This document shows positions 35,682 to 45,124 of a DNA stretch of 64,000 nt, piece after piece (position 1 is the stretch's first letter; the number at the start of each line of letters is the position of its first letter). Position numbers and translations under genes: made by a program. The notes under the pieces were generated by a model. It saw only the letters and a program-made list of their open reading frames with translations, was not told the origin of the DNA and made no database searches. Source of the DNA: CAIWAH01 sp964602595 (lineage in GTDB: Bacteria > Verrucomicrobiota > Verrucomicrobiia > Limisphaerales > UBA9464); NCBI GenBank assembly GCA_964602595.1, contig CAZRRO010000025.1, forward strand, positions 36,297-100,296, given 5' to 3'.

Positions 35682-37393
35682 GGCTTCACCTCCGTCCCGC
35701 AATCGAGCATCTCGGCCCCGAAGTAAGGATTCCGCACCGGCACGGAGAATTGGAGCCACTCCGCCCTCGCCGGTGCGCCGGGGAACGACTTCTTCGTCAT
35801 CGGGCATTGGAACACCCGCAGGTCGGCAAATCCGCCGCCGGCACGCACCCGCTTCGCCAACGCGACGACCTCGTCGCTGAACGTGTGGAACTGTCGCCGG
35901 GCGACTTCGAGGCTCGGCGCCGCTTCGAGCTGGGCCGCGGCTTCGAGCCGCGCCAAGGCGACGTCCCATCCGCCCGCCTCCCGCAGCGCGGCAACCAGCT
36001 TCGGCAAGCCGGCCCGCAGCGGCGGCCCGGCGGCGTTGTAGGCCGCGAGGTTGTCCGCCGCCAAGGTGTCGCGAAGACGGTCCGCCAACAGGAGGAACTC
36101 GCGCACGGCTGCCTGCTGCGCCGGCAGGAGGGCCGGGGCGTTCGTGATCGTGCCCGACGGGGACGCGGCCGCGCTCACGTCGGCATTGAGCTGCGCCTGC
36201 GAATCCAGCAGCAGATTGCCGCGGGTGACCACGCGTTCGCCTTCGGTGACCCCGGCCGTGACTTCCCAGACGTCGTCGCCGGACCGGCCGAGGCTGACCG
36301 CCCGCTGCTCATACGCGCCGTTGCCGCGTTCAACATACACCACGGCCTGACCGCCCGGCGACAGGACCGCTGAACGCGAGACCACCAGCACAGGCTCCGT
36401 TTCCACCCGCACCCGGCCGTCGGCAAAGGCCCGGTGCCGGATCAGGCGGCGAGCTTGGCCGGCCTCTTCGACCAGCGGATTCGCCAACTCGACGCGCACC
36501 TTCGCGCTGCGGGTGTCGTCCTTGAGGTTGGGATCGATGAACGCGATGACGTTCGTGAAGACGCGTCCCGGCGACGATGGCGCCGAAACCTCGACGGGCA
36601 GTCCCGGCTTCAGCCAGGCGAGGTCGCGTTCGTAGGCATCGAACACGAACCACATGGAGCTGAAGTCCGCGAGTTCGAAGAGCTTGTCGCCCTCCTTCAC
36701 GTATTGGCCGGCATAGACTTCCTTGGCCACCACCGTGCCGGTCATGGGCGCGAGCAGTTCCACCGTGAGTTGGTTCGAACCGAAGTTCGCCGGCAGTTGC
36801 GCGATCTGCTCCTCGGCTAGCCCGAGCTGACGCAGGCGCAACGCCGCGGCCGCCGCCAAGCCGCCGCCAGCCGCCGAACGGGCCGCGAGGAACTCCCGCA
36901 CGGCCGTCAGCAGCATCGGGCTGTAAACCGCCGCCAACGGCTGCCCGGCCAAGACTTCGGCGCCGAGCTGGTTCACGAACAGTCGTTCGATGCGCCCGTC
37001 CACGTAGGCGGACAGGAACTGGTGGCGCTGGTCGTTGTCGTCGATGGTTCCGGCGACCCGGAGCGTGCGGGCGATCGCCGCGCGACGGACCGGTTCGGTC
37101 GCCACGTGGATGACGGTCAGCTGATTGGAGCTGAGCGTGACCAGGCCGGCCGCGGCGCTCAGTTCGGTGTCGCCTTCATAGACCGGCGTCAGCTCCATGC
37201 CGCAGATCGTGCACTTGCCGGGTTTGTCCGACTTGATCCACGGGTGCATGGCCGACTGGTAGAACTTGGGCCGTCGTTCGCCGGCTGCGGTCGGCGCGAC
37301 GGAATCAGAGTGGGCCGAAGGGGAACGGGTGCCGGCAAACCAGCCGGCCAGGGCCGCGAGGGCGAGCAGCAGGAACAGGGAAAACGTTTTCAT
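35678..37393 (-). CDS. cusB: CusB-like membrane fusion protein with N-terminal heavy-metal-binding domain
   Basis: 571 residues. After an N-terminal membrane anchor ('LFLLLALAALAGWFAG') comes a heavy-metal-binding domain with 'FYQSAMHPWIKSDKPGKC', 'TICGMELTPVYEG' (about residues 44-74), characteristic of CusB-type adaptors. Then barrel-sandwich ('YVDGRIERLFVNQLGAEVLAGQ' region) and beta-barrel parts ('VYAGQYVKEGDKLFELADFS'). The C-terminal ~130 residues form an additional helical region (DUF3347-like) ending with 'FQCPMTKKSFPGAPARAEW' and 'NPYFGAEMLDCGTEV', another metal-associated motif. It bridges CusA and the outer-membrane channel. It overlaps the CusA gene by ATGA. Confidence 0.92.
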   Translation of the reverse strand: MKTFSLFLLLALAALAGWFAGTRSPSAHSDSVAPTAAGERRPKFYQSAMHPWIKSDKPGKCTICGMELTPVYEGDTELSAAAGLVTLSSNQLTVIHVATEPVRRAAIARTLRVAGTIDDNDQRHQFLSAYVDGRIERLFVNQLGAEVLAGQPLAAVYSPMLLTAVREFLAARSAAGGGLAAAAALRLRQLGLAEEQIAQLPANFGSNQLTVELLAPMTGTVVAKEVYAGQYVKEGDKLFELADFSSMWFVFDAYERDLAWLKPGLPVEVSAPSSPGRVFTNVIAFIDPNLKDDTRSAKVRVELANPLVEEAGQARRLIRHRAFADGRVRVETEPVLVVSRSAVLSPGGQAVVYVERGNGAYEQRAVSLGRSGDDVWEVTAGVTEGERVVTRGNLLLDSQAQLNADVSAAASPSGTITNAPALLPAQQAAVREFLLLADRLRDTLAADNLAAYNAAGPPLRAGLPKLVAALREAGGWDVALARLEAAAQLEAAPSLEVARRQFHTFSDEVVALAKRVRAGGGFADLRVFQCPMTKKSFPGAPARAEWLQFSVPVRNPYFGAEMLDCGTEVKP

Positions 37394-37405
37394 CGGGACG
37401 CAGGG

Positions 37406-38737
37406 TCAGGGTTGGGAGGGAACCGGCTCCATGGAGGTGGCCGGTTTACGGGCGAGCATTTCCAGGGCTTCGAGGTCGCCGAGCCCGCAGCAAAGCACCA
37501 ACTCGCTCATGGCGGACCATTGCTCGGCGATGGCGCGGGCCAGCATCCGCCGGGAGTCGAGGACCATCCGGCGGGCTTCCAGCACGTCATTGAGCATGCC
37601 GCGGCCGTTGCTCCAGCCGGCGTGCGCGGCGGCGAAGGCCTGTTCGGCGCGGGGAATCACCTCGTCCCGCAGGGCGACGGCCTCGCGGTGGGCCGCGGCG
37701 ATCTCGACGGTCAGGTGATGGATCTCGTTCTGCACGTCGAGAGTCATCGCGGCCTGCTCCTCGATCGCGGCACCCAGCCGGGCGCGATCGCGCTGCTGGT
37801 CGCGGCGGTAATTGGCGCGGTTGAACCACGGCAGGCTGACCCGGAGGGTGAACATGCCCTGCCGGAAGCCGCCGTCGCCGCTGTAGTTCAGGCCGTCCAC
37901 GCCCAAGCTCACGTCGGGCCGGCCCGCGCGGCGGGACACTTCGGTCGCCGCCTCCGCGGAGCGCCGCATCCGGCCTTGCACCTTGAGCCGCGGTTCGTAG
38001 GTCAGGGCGAAGCGCAGCAGGTTGGTCGAAAACGCGACCGGCTCGGCCAGCGCCGGCAGGCCTAGGTTGGCCAGCGGTGAGAGCGGTTCCCGGCCCAGCA
38101 GCCGGTTTACCTCGCTGCGCCGGGCCTCGACCAGGCTGCGTTCGTTGCCCAACTGCGCCGCCCGGCGGGCCCGTTCCGACTGCAACCGCAGCACCTCGAA
38201 CTGTGAGCCCATGCCCGTGCCGTAACGCGCTTCCGCGGCGGTCACCGCCTGGCCGGCCCATGCCAGGTCTTCCTCGCCCAACCGGAGCGTCTCCTCGGCC
38301 AACGCGGCGGCGAACATCGCCTTCGCCAAGTCCCGGCGCATCTCCTGGAACTGCGCGTCGGCCGCCTCGACGGTCACGGCGGCCTCGGCTTCGGCCAGTT
38401 GGCGCATCGCCTTCTCCTTGCCCATGACCGGCAGCTTCTGCTCGACGCCATAGGTCAGGTCGCCCTGCTCCTGCGGATCCATCCAGGCCGAGTTGAAGAC
38501 GGAGCCGCCGACGCTCGCCATCGGGTCGTCCCAGCTGCGGACCGCCTGCGCCTCCAACGTCGCGGCGGTGACCCGGGAGCGGGCCGCGCGCAGGGTGGGA
38601 TGATTGGTCCGCAACGTCTCGGAATACGCCGTGACCAGGGCGGGGGTGACGACCGTCAACGGCGGCGGGGCCGCAGTTTCACTGGCGACGGTCAACCAGG
38701 CGGCGAGCACGCCGCACGGTAAGAGGAATGGTTTCAT
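37406..38737 (-). CDS. TolC-family outer-membrane efflux protein (CusC-like)
   Basis: 443 residues: signal peptide, then two TolC repeats of helical hairpins: 'VEQKLPVMGKEKAMRQLAEA', 'ARYGTGMGSQFEVLRLQSER' and, in the second repeat, 'VSLPWFNRANYRRDQQRDR' and 'AHAGWSNGRGMLNDVLEARR'. It forms the outer-membrane channel of the tripartite metal pump with the two genes immediately downstream (12-base gap to the adaptor). Confidence 0.9.
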   Translation of the reverse strand: MKPFLLPCGVLAAWLTVASETAAPPPLTVVTPALVTAYSETLRTNHPTLRAARSRVTAATLEAQAVRSWDDPMASVGGSVFNSAWMDPQEQGDLTYGVEQKLPVMGKEKAMRQLAEAEAAVTVEAADAQFQEMRRDLAKAMFAAALAEETLRLGEEDLAWAGQAVTAAEARYGTGMGSQFEVLRLQSERARRAAQLGNERSLVEARRSEVNRLLGREPLSPLANLGLPALAEPVAFSTNLLRFALTYEPRLKVQGRMRRSAEAATEVSRRAGRPDVSLGVDGLNYSGDGGFRQGMFTLRVSLPWFNRANYRRDQQRDRARLGAAIEEQAAMTLDVQNEIHHLTVEIAAAHREAVALRDEVIPRAEQAFAAAHAGWSNGRGMLNDVLEARRMVLDSRRMLARAIAEQWSAMSELVLCCGLGDLEALEMLARKPATSMEPVPSQP

Positions 38738-38839
38738 GACCCAACATCGGAACGGGAGTTTGCAGGCTCGGCGCGGGACCGGAGCAAAGGCGGACGCGCG
38801 CCCGCGCCGGGCACACGTCTTCCGGGATGTTGGGGAAAC

Positions 38840-39214
38840 TCAGATCAGCAGGGCGCCGTGCCGCAGGAACAGCGGGACGGCGGGCGGCCCAAATACGGCC
38901 GCTTCGGTGGTCACCGCCGAATTGCCCGGGGAGGGCAGGGGCAGGGACCAGAGCGCAAGGGCCAGGGCCGGCAGCGGGGGGCCGACGCGCGAATCATCGG
39001 CGCCGGGAACCGGCACCGCGGCCATCGGGGCCGGCGCGTTCCCCGATTCCTCGACGCAGCAGGAACAGCGGTGGGCTCGGGAAGCCGAACAGCAGGAATC
39101 CACCGCAACCTCGGCCGCGGCACCGGTCGGGACGACCTTAGCCTGGGCCGGGACAAACAGCACCTGGGCCAGCACGAGCAACAAGCTCAGCAAGGTGGCG
39201 CAGGTAGCTTTCAT
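38840..39214 (-). CDS. Small secreted Cys-rich protein at the 5' end of the metal-efflux operon
   Basis: 124 residues: signal peptide ('ATLLSLLLVLAQVLFVPAQA'), then a Cys/His cluster 'DSCCSASRAHRCSCCVEES' around residues 40-60, and a Pro/Ala-rich tail ending in hydrophobic 'LFLRHGALLI'. I chose the ATG at 39214 over a GTG at 39223. The CC..H.C.CC cluster suggests metal (for example copper) binding, consistent with position between the secreted YHS-like gene and tolC, but I do not recognise a family. Confidence 0.7.
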   Translation of the reverse strand: MKATCATLLSLLLVLAQVLFVPAQAKVVPTGAAAEVAVDSCCSASRAHRCSCCVEESGNAPAPMAAVPVPGADDSRVGPPLPALALALWSLPLPSPGNSAVTTEAAVFGPPAVPLFLRHGALLI

Positions 39215-39244
39215 GACGGTCACGACGCGGACACTCTGCCCGGA

Positions 39245-39547
39245 TTACTTGTCGGACTTCTTGTCCTTCTTTGCCTTTTTCACCTCGTCGGCCAGCTTGG
39301 TCAGGAACTTCTTGGGTTCCTTGTCGAAATCCTTCTTGCAGCCCTTGCAGCAGATCTTGATTTCCTGGCCTTCGTGGACAAACGCGAAGGGCTTCATGTC
39401 CGGATCGGCGCCCAGCTTCTCATCGGAGACGAGGCAGGTTTCCAGCGGATAGGGCTTGGCGTCCTTCTTCTTCTCGGCCAAGGCGGCAGGGGTGAACACG
39501 AAGCCGGCCAACACGGCCACGGCGGTCAGGCGAAGCAGGTTTTTCAT
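39245..39547 (-). CDS. Small secreted YHS/TRASH-like metal-binding protein
   Basis: 100 residues: signal peptide 'LLRLTAVAVLAGFVFTPAALA', then 'PYPLETCLVSDEKLGA', 'FVHEGQEIKICCKGCKKDF' and a Lys-rich tail. The pattern CxxSDE..(25-30)..ICCKGC is that of YHS/TRASH-like domains common in copper-handling operons of Planctomycetes and Verrucomicrobia. It is the first gene of the minus-strand metal operon, 30 bases upstream of the Cys-rich gene; a periplasmic metal chaperone is the likeliest role. Confidence 0.8.
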   Translation of the reverse strand: MKNLLRLTAVAVLAGFVFTPAALAEKKKDAKPYPLETCLVSDEKLGADPDMKPFAFVHEGQEIKICCKGCKKDFDKEPKKFLTKLADEVKKAKKDKKSDK

Positions 39548-39647
39548 GACGTATCGGCCGTCTACTTAGCCGGAAACCGCCGCGCGGCAAGGTTTCTTCC
39601 CGGCGCCGACCGGTTGCGTTTTCCCCGGCCAACCGGAAGCCTGCGCC

Positions 39648-40319
39648 GTGCCTCGGACCCTTTTCATCACGGGCAGCGACACCGGTGTCGGCAAGACCGT
39701 GCTCACCGCGCTGCTGATCCGGCGCCTGCGCCAACGCGGCCGGCCCGCCCTCGCGGTGAAGCCGTTCTGCTCCGGCGGCCGCGACGACGCCGAGATTCTC
39801 CGGGCCGTCCAGGACGACGAAGTTACGTTGGACGCGCTCAATCCCTGGGCCTTCCGCGCGCCGCTGACGCCGCTGCTGGCGGCCCGGCAGGAAAGGCGCC
39901 CGGTGCCGTTGGCGGAAGCGTTGGCCTACCTCCGCGCCGCCGCCAGGGTCGCCCCAACGTTGGTGGTCGAAGGCGCCGGGGGGTTGCTCAGTCCGCTGGG
40001 CGAAGGTTATTCGGCCCGCGAACTCATCGCCCGCCTACGGGCTTCCGTCCTGGTCGTCTGCGCGAATCGCCTCGGGGCAATCAACCAGGCCCGGCTAACC
40101 CTCGCCGCCCTGCCCGGGCCCTGCCGCAACCAGGCGAAGCTCGTGCTCATGACCCAGGCCCAGCCCGATACCGCCGCGACCGGAAATGTCACGGTGCTGC
40201 GGGAGTTGCTCGGTCCGGAGCGGGTCTGGACCGTTCCGTTCCTGCCGGCGGCGCATCTGGCCCCGCTGACACCCGCGCTGAAACGCACGTTGGACGCCCT
40301 GACCGACCAGGGGAAATGA
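39648..40319 (+). CDS. bioD: Dethiobiotin synthase
   Basis: 223 residues with the P-loop 'FITGSDTGVGKTVLTALL' (residues 6-23), 'ALAVKPFCSGG' (substrate Lys), and 'TLVVEGAGGLLSPLGEGYSA' (Switch-type block). It carboxylates 7,8-diaminopelargonate to dethiobiotin using ATP. The next gene starts inside its stop codon (ATGA), although that gene has no obvious link to biotin synthesis. Divergent from the metal operon, with 100 bases between. Confidence 0.93.
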   Translation: MPRTLFITGSDTGVGKTVLTALLIRRLRQRGRPALAVKPFCSGGRDDAEILRAVQDDEVTLDALNPWAFRAPLTPLLAARQERRPVPLAEALAYLRAAARVAPTLVVEGAGGLLSPLGEGYSARELIARLRASVLVVCANRLGAINQARLTLAALPGPCRNQAKLVLMTQAQPDTAATGNVTVLRELLGPERVWTVPFLPAAHLAPLTPALKRTLDALTDQGK

Positions 40320-41266
40320 ATCGCCGCCGAGCCCATTCCATCGGTCTGCCCCGGAAACTCTTCCTCGCCGGCCTGCTGCTGCTCGGCGTCTTCACCGGGC
40401 GGGCCGCGGAGCGGGAACTGCTGCGCGACCCCGGCTTCCGCGACGGCTTCCGGGTCATCGCGCCCACTGCCGGCCAACGGGTGGTGGTGGGCCGGTTGGC
40501 GGGCGAGTCGGGTGAAAGGTCGCCGGCCTGGGACCTAGACCAGTGGCACAGCCGAGTTCCCCTCACGAATCCGCCGGCGCTCCGGCTGGGACCGCAACTG
40601 AGCTTCAGCAACGCGGCGAAATGGGTCGTGATCAGCAACGGGACCCTGACCCTCGGCGTGGACTCGCGCGTCGAATACACGAACACCCTGCGCCGCTCCC
40701 CGGCCGAACCCTGGGTCCACTTGCTCGCCGAACAGGCGCTCACGAATTGCCCCAGCCTCGGTGAGCTGACCGCGTTGCGATTGTGCTTTGGCGCCCGCCT
40801 GACCGCGACGGAAACGTTCCGGCCGCCGGGTTACACGCCGGACCTCCACGCCGCGCAGTTCCAGCTGGTGGCCACGCTGGGCAACACCCGCCGCGAGTCA
40901 CCCGGCTACGGTGATTTCCTATGGTTTGTCGTGCCGCTTTACGACGATCGCCACGCGCAGCCACCACGTTACGTGAACCGCGACTTCGCCGATCCGTCGG
41001 CCAAGCTCATCTTCAATCCCGGCACCGACGCCTTCACTCCCCAGCGCCTCCGCGACGGCGCCTGGGTGACCGTGGAGCGCGACCTGCGTCCGTTGCTCCT
41101 CGAAGCCCTCGCCGAGGCCCGTCGCCTTGGCTACCTGCGCGCTTCCCCCGACCCCGCGGACTACCGGCTGACGACGCTGAACCTAGGCTGGGAAGTGCCC
41201 GGCCTTCATCGCGTGGCCCTGGCCCTGCGCGAACTCAGCCTGCGCGCCGAAACGACCGGCGAATGA
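40316..41266 (+). CDS. Secreted protein of unknown function coupled to bioD
   Basis: 316 residues starting with 'MNRRRAHSIGLPRKLFLAGL', a signal-peptide N-terminus followed by 'LLLGVFTGRAAE'. The mature part has no motif I recognise; 'GYGDFLWFVVPLYDDRH' and 'WVTVERDLRPLLLEALAEA' are its most distinctive stretches. The overall beta-rich composition fits a carbohydrate-binding or galactose-binding fold, unproven. ATG overlaps bioD stop by 4 bases. The longer frame starting at 38858 is a shadow of the metal operon. Confidence 0.75.
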   Translation: MNRRRAHSIGLPRKLFLAGLLLLGVFTGRAAERELLRDPGFRDGFRVIAPTAGQRVVVGRLAGESGERSPAWDLDQWHSRVPLTNPPALRLGPQLSFSNAAKWVVISNGTLTLGVDSRVEYTNTLRRSPAEPWVHLLAEQALTNCPSLGELTALRLCFGARLTATETFRPPGYTPDLHAAQFQLVATLGNTRRESPGYGDFLWFVVPLYDDRHAQPPRYVNRDFADPSAKLIFNPGTDAFTPQRLRDGAWVTVERDLRPLLLEALAEARRLGYLRASPDPADYRLTTLNLGWEVPGLHRVALALRELSLRAETTGE

Positions 41267-41330
41267 AGGCCCGGCCCATTTCGGCGACTGGCTAAAGCGC
41301 GCCCCGGGCGGCACGCTCGCCACTAACACC

Positions 41331-42299
41331 ATGAAGCCGATCCTGGTCCTGCTCTGTCTGCTGGTCGCCGGTTCCGCGGCGGCGGCCGAGGCGAAACTCG
41401 TCTCCGTCCAACGGGTCGGCGAAGCCGCGCCGCACAATGCGTTCACCGACCTGGTCCGGTGGCGGGACCGCTTCTGGTGCGTCTTCCGCGAAGGCCAGGG
41501 CCATGTCTCGCCGGACGGTGCGATCCGCGTGCTGAGCTCGGCGGATGGCGCGAACTGGTCGTCCGCCGCGCGGCTCACGTCGACCCGCGGCGACCTGCGT
41601 GACCCGCATGCGGCCGAGACGCCGGACGGGCGCCTGATGCTTTACGGGGCGGTCGCGTTGCCCGCACCCGGACCGGTGAAACACCAGTCGCTCGTGTGGT
41701 TCTCCGACTCCGGGACGAATTGGACCGCGGAAGCCACCGTGGGTGATCCCAACGTTTGGCTGTGGCGCGTCGCCTGGCATGGCCCGGAGGCGTTGGGCGT
41801 CGGTTACGACACCGGCGGCGAGCGGTTCGTTCGGCTCTATCGCAGCCGCGACGGGCGGCAGTTTGAAACCATCTTGCCGACCTTGTTCACGGAGCCGAAT
41901 CCGAACGAGAGCGGCCTCGCGTTCCTGCCCGACGGCACCTGCCTTTGCCTGCTGCGCCGGGACGGCCAACCGGGCACGGGCCAGCTTGGCCAGGCCCGGC
42001 CGCCTTACCGCGACTGGACCTGGCAGGACCTCGGCGTGCGCATCGGCGGGCCGCAACTGCTGCGCCTGCCCGACGGCCGGTTGATCGCCGCGGTCCGTCT
42101 CTATGATGGCGGCGCCCGCACGGCACTGTGCTGGCTGGACGCCCACGCCGGCAAGCTCACCGAGTTCCTGAAACTGCCGAGCGGCGGCGATTGCAGTTAT
42201 CCGGGCCTCGTCTGGCACGGCGGCGAACTGTGGGTCAGCTACTACTCGTCCCACGAGGGCAGGACGATGGTCTACGTCGCCCGGGTGAGTTTGCCGTAA
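41331..42299 (+). CDS. Secreted sialidase-fold (exo-alpha-sialidase-like) protein
   Basis: 322 residues: signal peptide 'ILVLLCLLVAGSAAAAEA', then a six-bladed propeller with repeated Asp-box-like 'SSADGANWSSAARL' and 'SDSGTNWTAEATV', plus 'HNAFTDLVRWRDRFWCVFRE' with an early Arg. These features place it in the sialidase superfamily; the full catalytic set (Arg triad, Tyr/Glu) could not be confirmed, so enzyme activity on sialic acid is doubtful. Often annotated 'exo-alpha-sialidase' in Verrucomicrobia. Confidence 0.75.
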   Translation: MKPILVLLCLLVAGSAAAAEAKLVSVQRVGEAAPHNAFTDLVRWRDRFWCVFREGQGHVSPDGAIRVLSSADGANWSSAARLTSTRGDLRDPHAAETPDGRLMLYGAVALPAPGPVKHQSLVWFSDSGTNWTAEATVGDPNVWLWRVAWHGPEALGVGYDTGGERFVRLYRSRDGRQFETILPTLFTEPNPNESGLAFLPDGTCLCLLRRDGQPGTGQLGQARPPYRDWTWQDLGVRIGGPQLLRLPDGRLIAAVRLYDGGARTALCWLDAHAGKLTEFLKLPSGGDCSYPGLVWHGGELWVSYYSSHEGRTMVYVARVSLP

Positions 42300-42379
42300 G
42301 CGGTGGCAGTCGTCGGTGGTGAATTGGAAAAACCACGCTTCACCGCGTCGCCGGGTGGCGGCACGCTGCCGGAGTTCCC

Positions 42380-45124
42380 ATGATGAACCGGCACTTCGCA
42401 ACAGCCTCCGCCCGGCTCGCCGCGCTGGTGGCATGGCTGTGCCTCGCCCTGTCTGCCGCCGCGACCACGAACCACTGGGCTTACGAACCGTTGCGGGCCG
42501 TTCACCCGCCGGCCACCGAGCAGGTCCACCGCAATCCGGTAGACGCCTTCATCCGGGCGAAACTCAGCGAGGCCGGTTTGCCGGCGGCACCGGCGGCGGA
42601 TCGTCGCACCCTACTTCGCCGGGTCTACTTTGACCTGATCGGCCTGCCGCCTACGCCGGAGGAGGTGCGCGCGTTCGTCGCCGACACTTCCGCCGACGCC
42701 TACGAACGGGTCGTGAACCAGTTGCTCGCGTCACCGCGCCACGGTGAGCGCTGGGCGCGCCACTGGATGGACGCGGCGCACTTCGCCGAGACGCATGGGC
42801 ACGACCAGGACCGCATCCGCACCAACGCCTGGCCGTATCGCGACTACCTGATCAACGCCTTCACCTCTGACAAACCTTACGCGCGCTTCGTGCAGGAGCA
42901 GGTTGCCGGCGATGTGCTGTTCCCCGACGACCCGCAGGCCACCGTCGCGTTGGGCTTCGTCGCCGCCGGGCCGTGGGACGAGAGTTCGCTCCGTGACATC
43001 CGTGAGGACACGCTCGACCGGCAGATCGGCCGCTACCTCGACCGCGACGACATGGTGAGCACGGTGGTGAGCGTGTTTGCCAGCACCACGGTCCACTGCG
43101 CCCGCTGCCACGACCACAAGTTCGATCCCATTCCCACCGGCGACTACTACGCGCTCCAGGCCGTGTTCGCCGGTGTCGAACGGGCCAACCGCGTTTACGA
43201 CGCCGATCCCACGGTTCACCAACGCCGACAGACGCTGATGCACCGCCGGCGGCAACTGGACCGCGGCGAAACGAACCTGCTCTTCGCCGCCGAGACCCGC
43301 CGTGAGGTGGCCGCCTGGCACGCCGCCAACCTCGCATCACCGGTCCGCTGGCAAACCGTCGCGGCGCAGACCTTTGTCTCCGCCGCCGGCGCGCAAATGA
43401 CGCGTCAGCCGGACGAATCCTTGCTCGCCACCGGTCCCACGCCGGAGAGGGACACCTACACGGTCACCGCGCCCGCGCCGGACTTCGTCGTGACCGCGAT
43501 CCAGTTGGAACTGCTCCCGGACGCATCGCTGCCGAAACGCGGTCCCGGCCGTCAGACGGAGAACGGCAACCTGCACCTCAGCGAATTCCAGGTGCTCCTG
43601 TTTGAACCGGGCACAAACGCGCCGCGCCGGCTCGCCCTCCGGAATCCGACGGCCGAATTCAATCAGGACGGCTGGCCGATCGCGCACGCACTCGACGGCA
43701 ACGAGAAGACCGCCTGGGGCATCCATCCGCAGGAGGGCCAGCCGCACCGGGCAGTCTTCGAGCTGAAGGAACCACTCGCCCTCCGGCCCGGCGCCACGCT
43801 GGCCTTCGTGCTCCAGCAACTGCACGGCGGCGGTCACCTCGTCGGACGTTTCCGCCTCGCGCTCACCGATGCCCCGGGCCCGGTGCGCGTGCTCCCGGCG
43901 GAGATCGAGCGCCTGGCCGGCACGCCGCCCGCACAGCTCAATGCGGGGCAGTGGCGCGGGCTCGCGACCTTCGCGTTGCGCGAGCGGATTGCCGAGGAAC
44001 TCGCGACCCTGCCCCCGCCGTCCCGGGTTTATGCCGCCGCGAGCGACTTTGAACCCGACGCCAGCCTCCGTCCGTCGCTCCAGCCGCGGCCCGTCCACGT
44101 GCTCCGCCGCGGGGAAATCACCAAGCCCATGGAAGAAGTCGGCCCCGGCGCCTTGGCCTGCGTCGCCAGTCTGCCCGCAGTGTTCGCCGTGCCCGCCGGC
44201 ACCGAGGAAGGCGCCCGCCGCGCCGCCCTCGCGGATTGGCTCACCGACCGCGACAACCCGCTGACGTGGCGCTCCATCGTGAACCGCGTGTGGCACCATC
44301 ACTTCGGCCGCGGCCTGGTGGACACGCCTAACGACTTCGGCCGCATGGGCACCGCGCCGTCGCACCCCGAATTGCTCGACTGGCTTGCCGTCTGGTTCCG
44401 CGACGAGGCGAAGGGCTCCCTCAAGGAACTCCACCGGCTCCTCGTGACGAGCGAGACATATCGGCAGAGCTCCCGTTCAACAGAAGGGAACGAAGGAAAC
44501 AAAGTAGGGAACTCTTCACGAACTTCTTCGTTCTCTCCGTTCCCTTCTGTTCAGTCCGCCATCGATCCCGACAACCGCCTGCTCTCCCGCATGAACCGCA
44601 CGCGCCTCGACGCCGAGTGCCTGCGCGACGCGATGCTCCAGATCAGCGGCCGGCTCGACCTGCGCATGGGCGGACCCGGCGACCTGCAGTTTGATCTCCA
44701 GCCCGGCATCCACGTCACGCCGCGCGTGGACTACACCAAGTTCGACGTGGACTCCGCCGCCGGCCGCCGCCGCAGCGTGTATCGCTTCCTGTTCCGCACG
44801 CTGCCCGACCCGTTCATGGACGCACTCGACTGTCCCGCGGGCGACCAACTCACCGCGGCCCGCAACAACAGTGTCACCGTCCAGCAAGCCCTCGCGCTCT
44901 GGAACAACGCCTTCGTTACCCGCCAGGCCGAACACCTCGCCACGCGCCTGGAATCCGAGGCGAATTCGGTCCAGGCCCAAATCCAACGCGCCTTCGAACT
45001 CACCCTCGGCCGCGCCGCCACCGCCAGCGAACTGGCCGACTTCACCGCGCACGCCCGGCAGCACGGACTGGCGAACTGCTGCCGGCTGCTGTTCAACAGC
45101 AACGAGTTTGTGTTTGTGAATTGA
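42380..45124 (+). CDS. DUF1549/DUF1553 protein (PSCyt-type) with in-frame repeat insertion
   Basis: 914 residues: signal peptide (to about residue 28), DUF1549 ('VDAFIRAKLSEAGLPAAPAA', 'FDLIGLPPTPEEVRAF', 'GERWARHWMDAAHFAETHG'), a cytochrome-like CxxCH within 'CARCHDHKFDPIPTGDYYAL' (about residues 239-258), a middle beta domain, and DUF1553 from about 610 ('NPLTWRSIVNRVWHHHFGRG'). Pairs of this gene with a DUF1501 gene are typical of Verrucomicrobia and Planctomycetes; the function is unproven, with roles in polysaccharide handling suggested. Residues ~699-725 ('STEGNEGNKVGN...SFSPFPSVQ') are a repeat-derived insert (see 44476-44553) placed between the conserved 'TSETYRQSS' and 'DPDNRLLSRMNRTRLDAE'. 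The TGA stop is itself the first triplet of another repeat copy. Confidence 0.88.
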   Translation: MMNRHFATASARLAALVAWLCLALSAAATTNHWAYEPLRAVHPPATEQVHRNPVDAFIRAKLSEAGLPAAPAADRRTLLRRVYFDLIGLPPTPEEVRAFVADTSADAYERVVNQLLASPRHGERWARHWMDAAHFAETHGHDQDRIRTNAWPYRDYLINAFTSDKPYARFVQEQVAGDVLFPDDPQATVALGFVAAGPWDESSLRDIREDTLDRQIGRYLDRDDMVSTVVSVFASTTVHCARCHDHKFDPIPTGDYYALQAVFAGVERANRVYDADPTVHQRRQTLMHRRRQLDRGETNLLFAAETRREVAAWHAANLASPVRWQTVAAQTFVSAAGAQMTRQPDESLLATGPTPERDTYTVTAPAPDFVVTAIQLELLPDASLPKRGPGRQTENGNLHLSEFQVLLFEPGTNAPRRLALRNPTAEFNQDGWPIAHALDGNEKTAWGIHPQEGQPHRAVFELKEPLALRPGATLAFVLQQLHGGGHLVGRFRLALTDAPGPVRVLPAEIERLAGTPPAQLNAGQWRGLATFALRERIAEELATLPPPSRVYAAASDFEPDASLRPSLQPRPVHVLRRGEITKPMEEVGPGALACVASLPAVFAVPAGTEEGARRAALADWLTDRDNPLTWRSIVNRVWHHHFGRGLVDTPNDFGRMGTAPSHPELLDWLAVWFRDEAKGSLKELHRLLVTSETYRQSSRSTEGNEGNKVGNSSRTSSFSPFPSVQSAIDPDNRLLSRMNRTRLDAECLRDAMLQISGRLDLRMGGPGDLQFDLQPGIHVTPRVDYTKFDVDSAAGRRRSVYRFLFRTLPDPFMDALDCPAGDQLTAARNNSVTVQQALALWNNAFVTRQAEHLATRLESEANSVQAQIQRAFELTLGRAATASELADFTAHARQHGLANCCRLLFNSNEFVFVN
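44476..44553. repeat. Imperfect inverted repeat (copy A) inside the DUF1553 coding region
   Basis: Left arm 44476-44504 and right arm 44524-44553 are complementary at about 22 of 26 core positions, with a 14-base exact block (aacagaagggaacg). The right arm encodes SSFSPFPSVQ in frame. The length of both arms plus spacer (78) is a multiple of 3, so the frame is kept. Confidence 0.8.

Noticed and set aside
38858..40315. N-terminal extension of the gene starting at 40316
   Set aside because: The extension is antisense to the small secreted metal proteins and overlaps bioD; the ATG at 40316 follows with a proper signal peptide.
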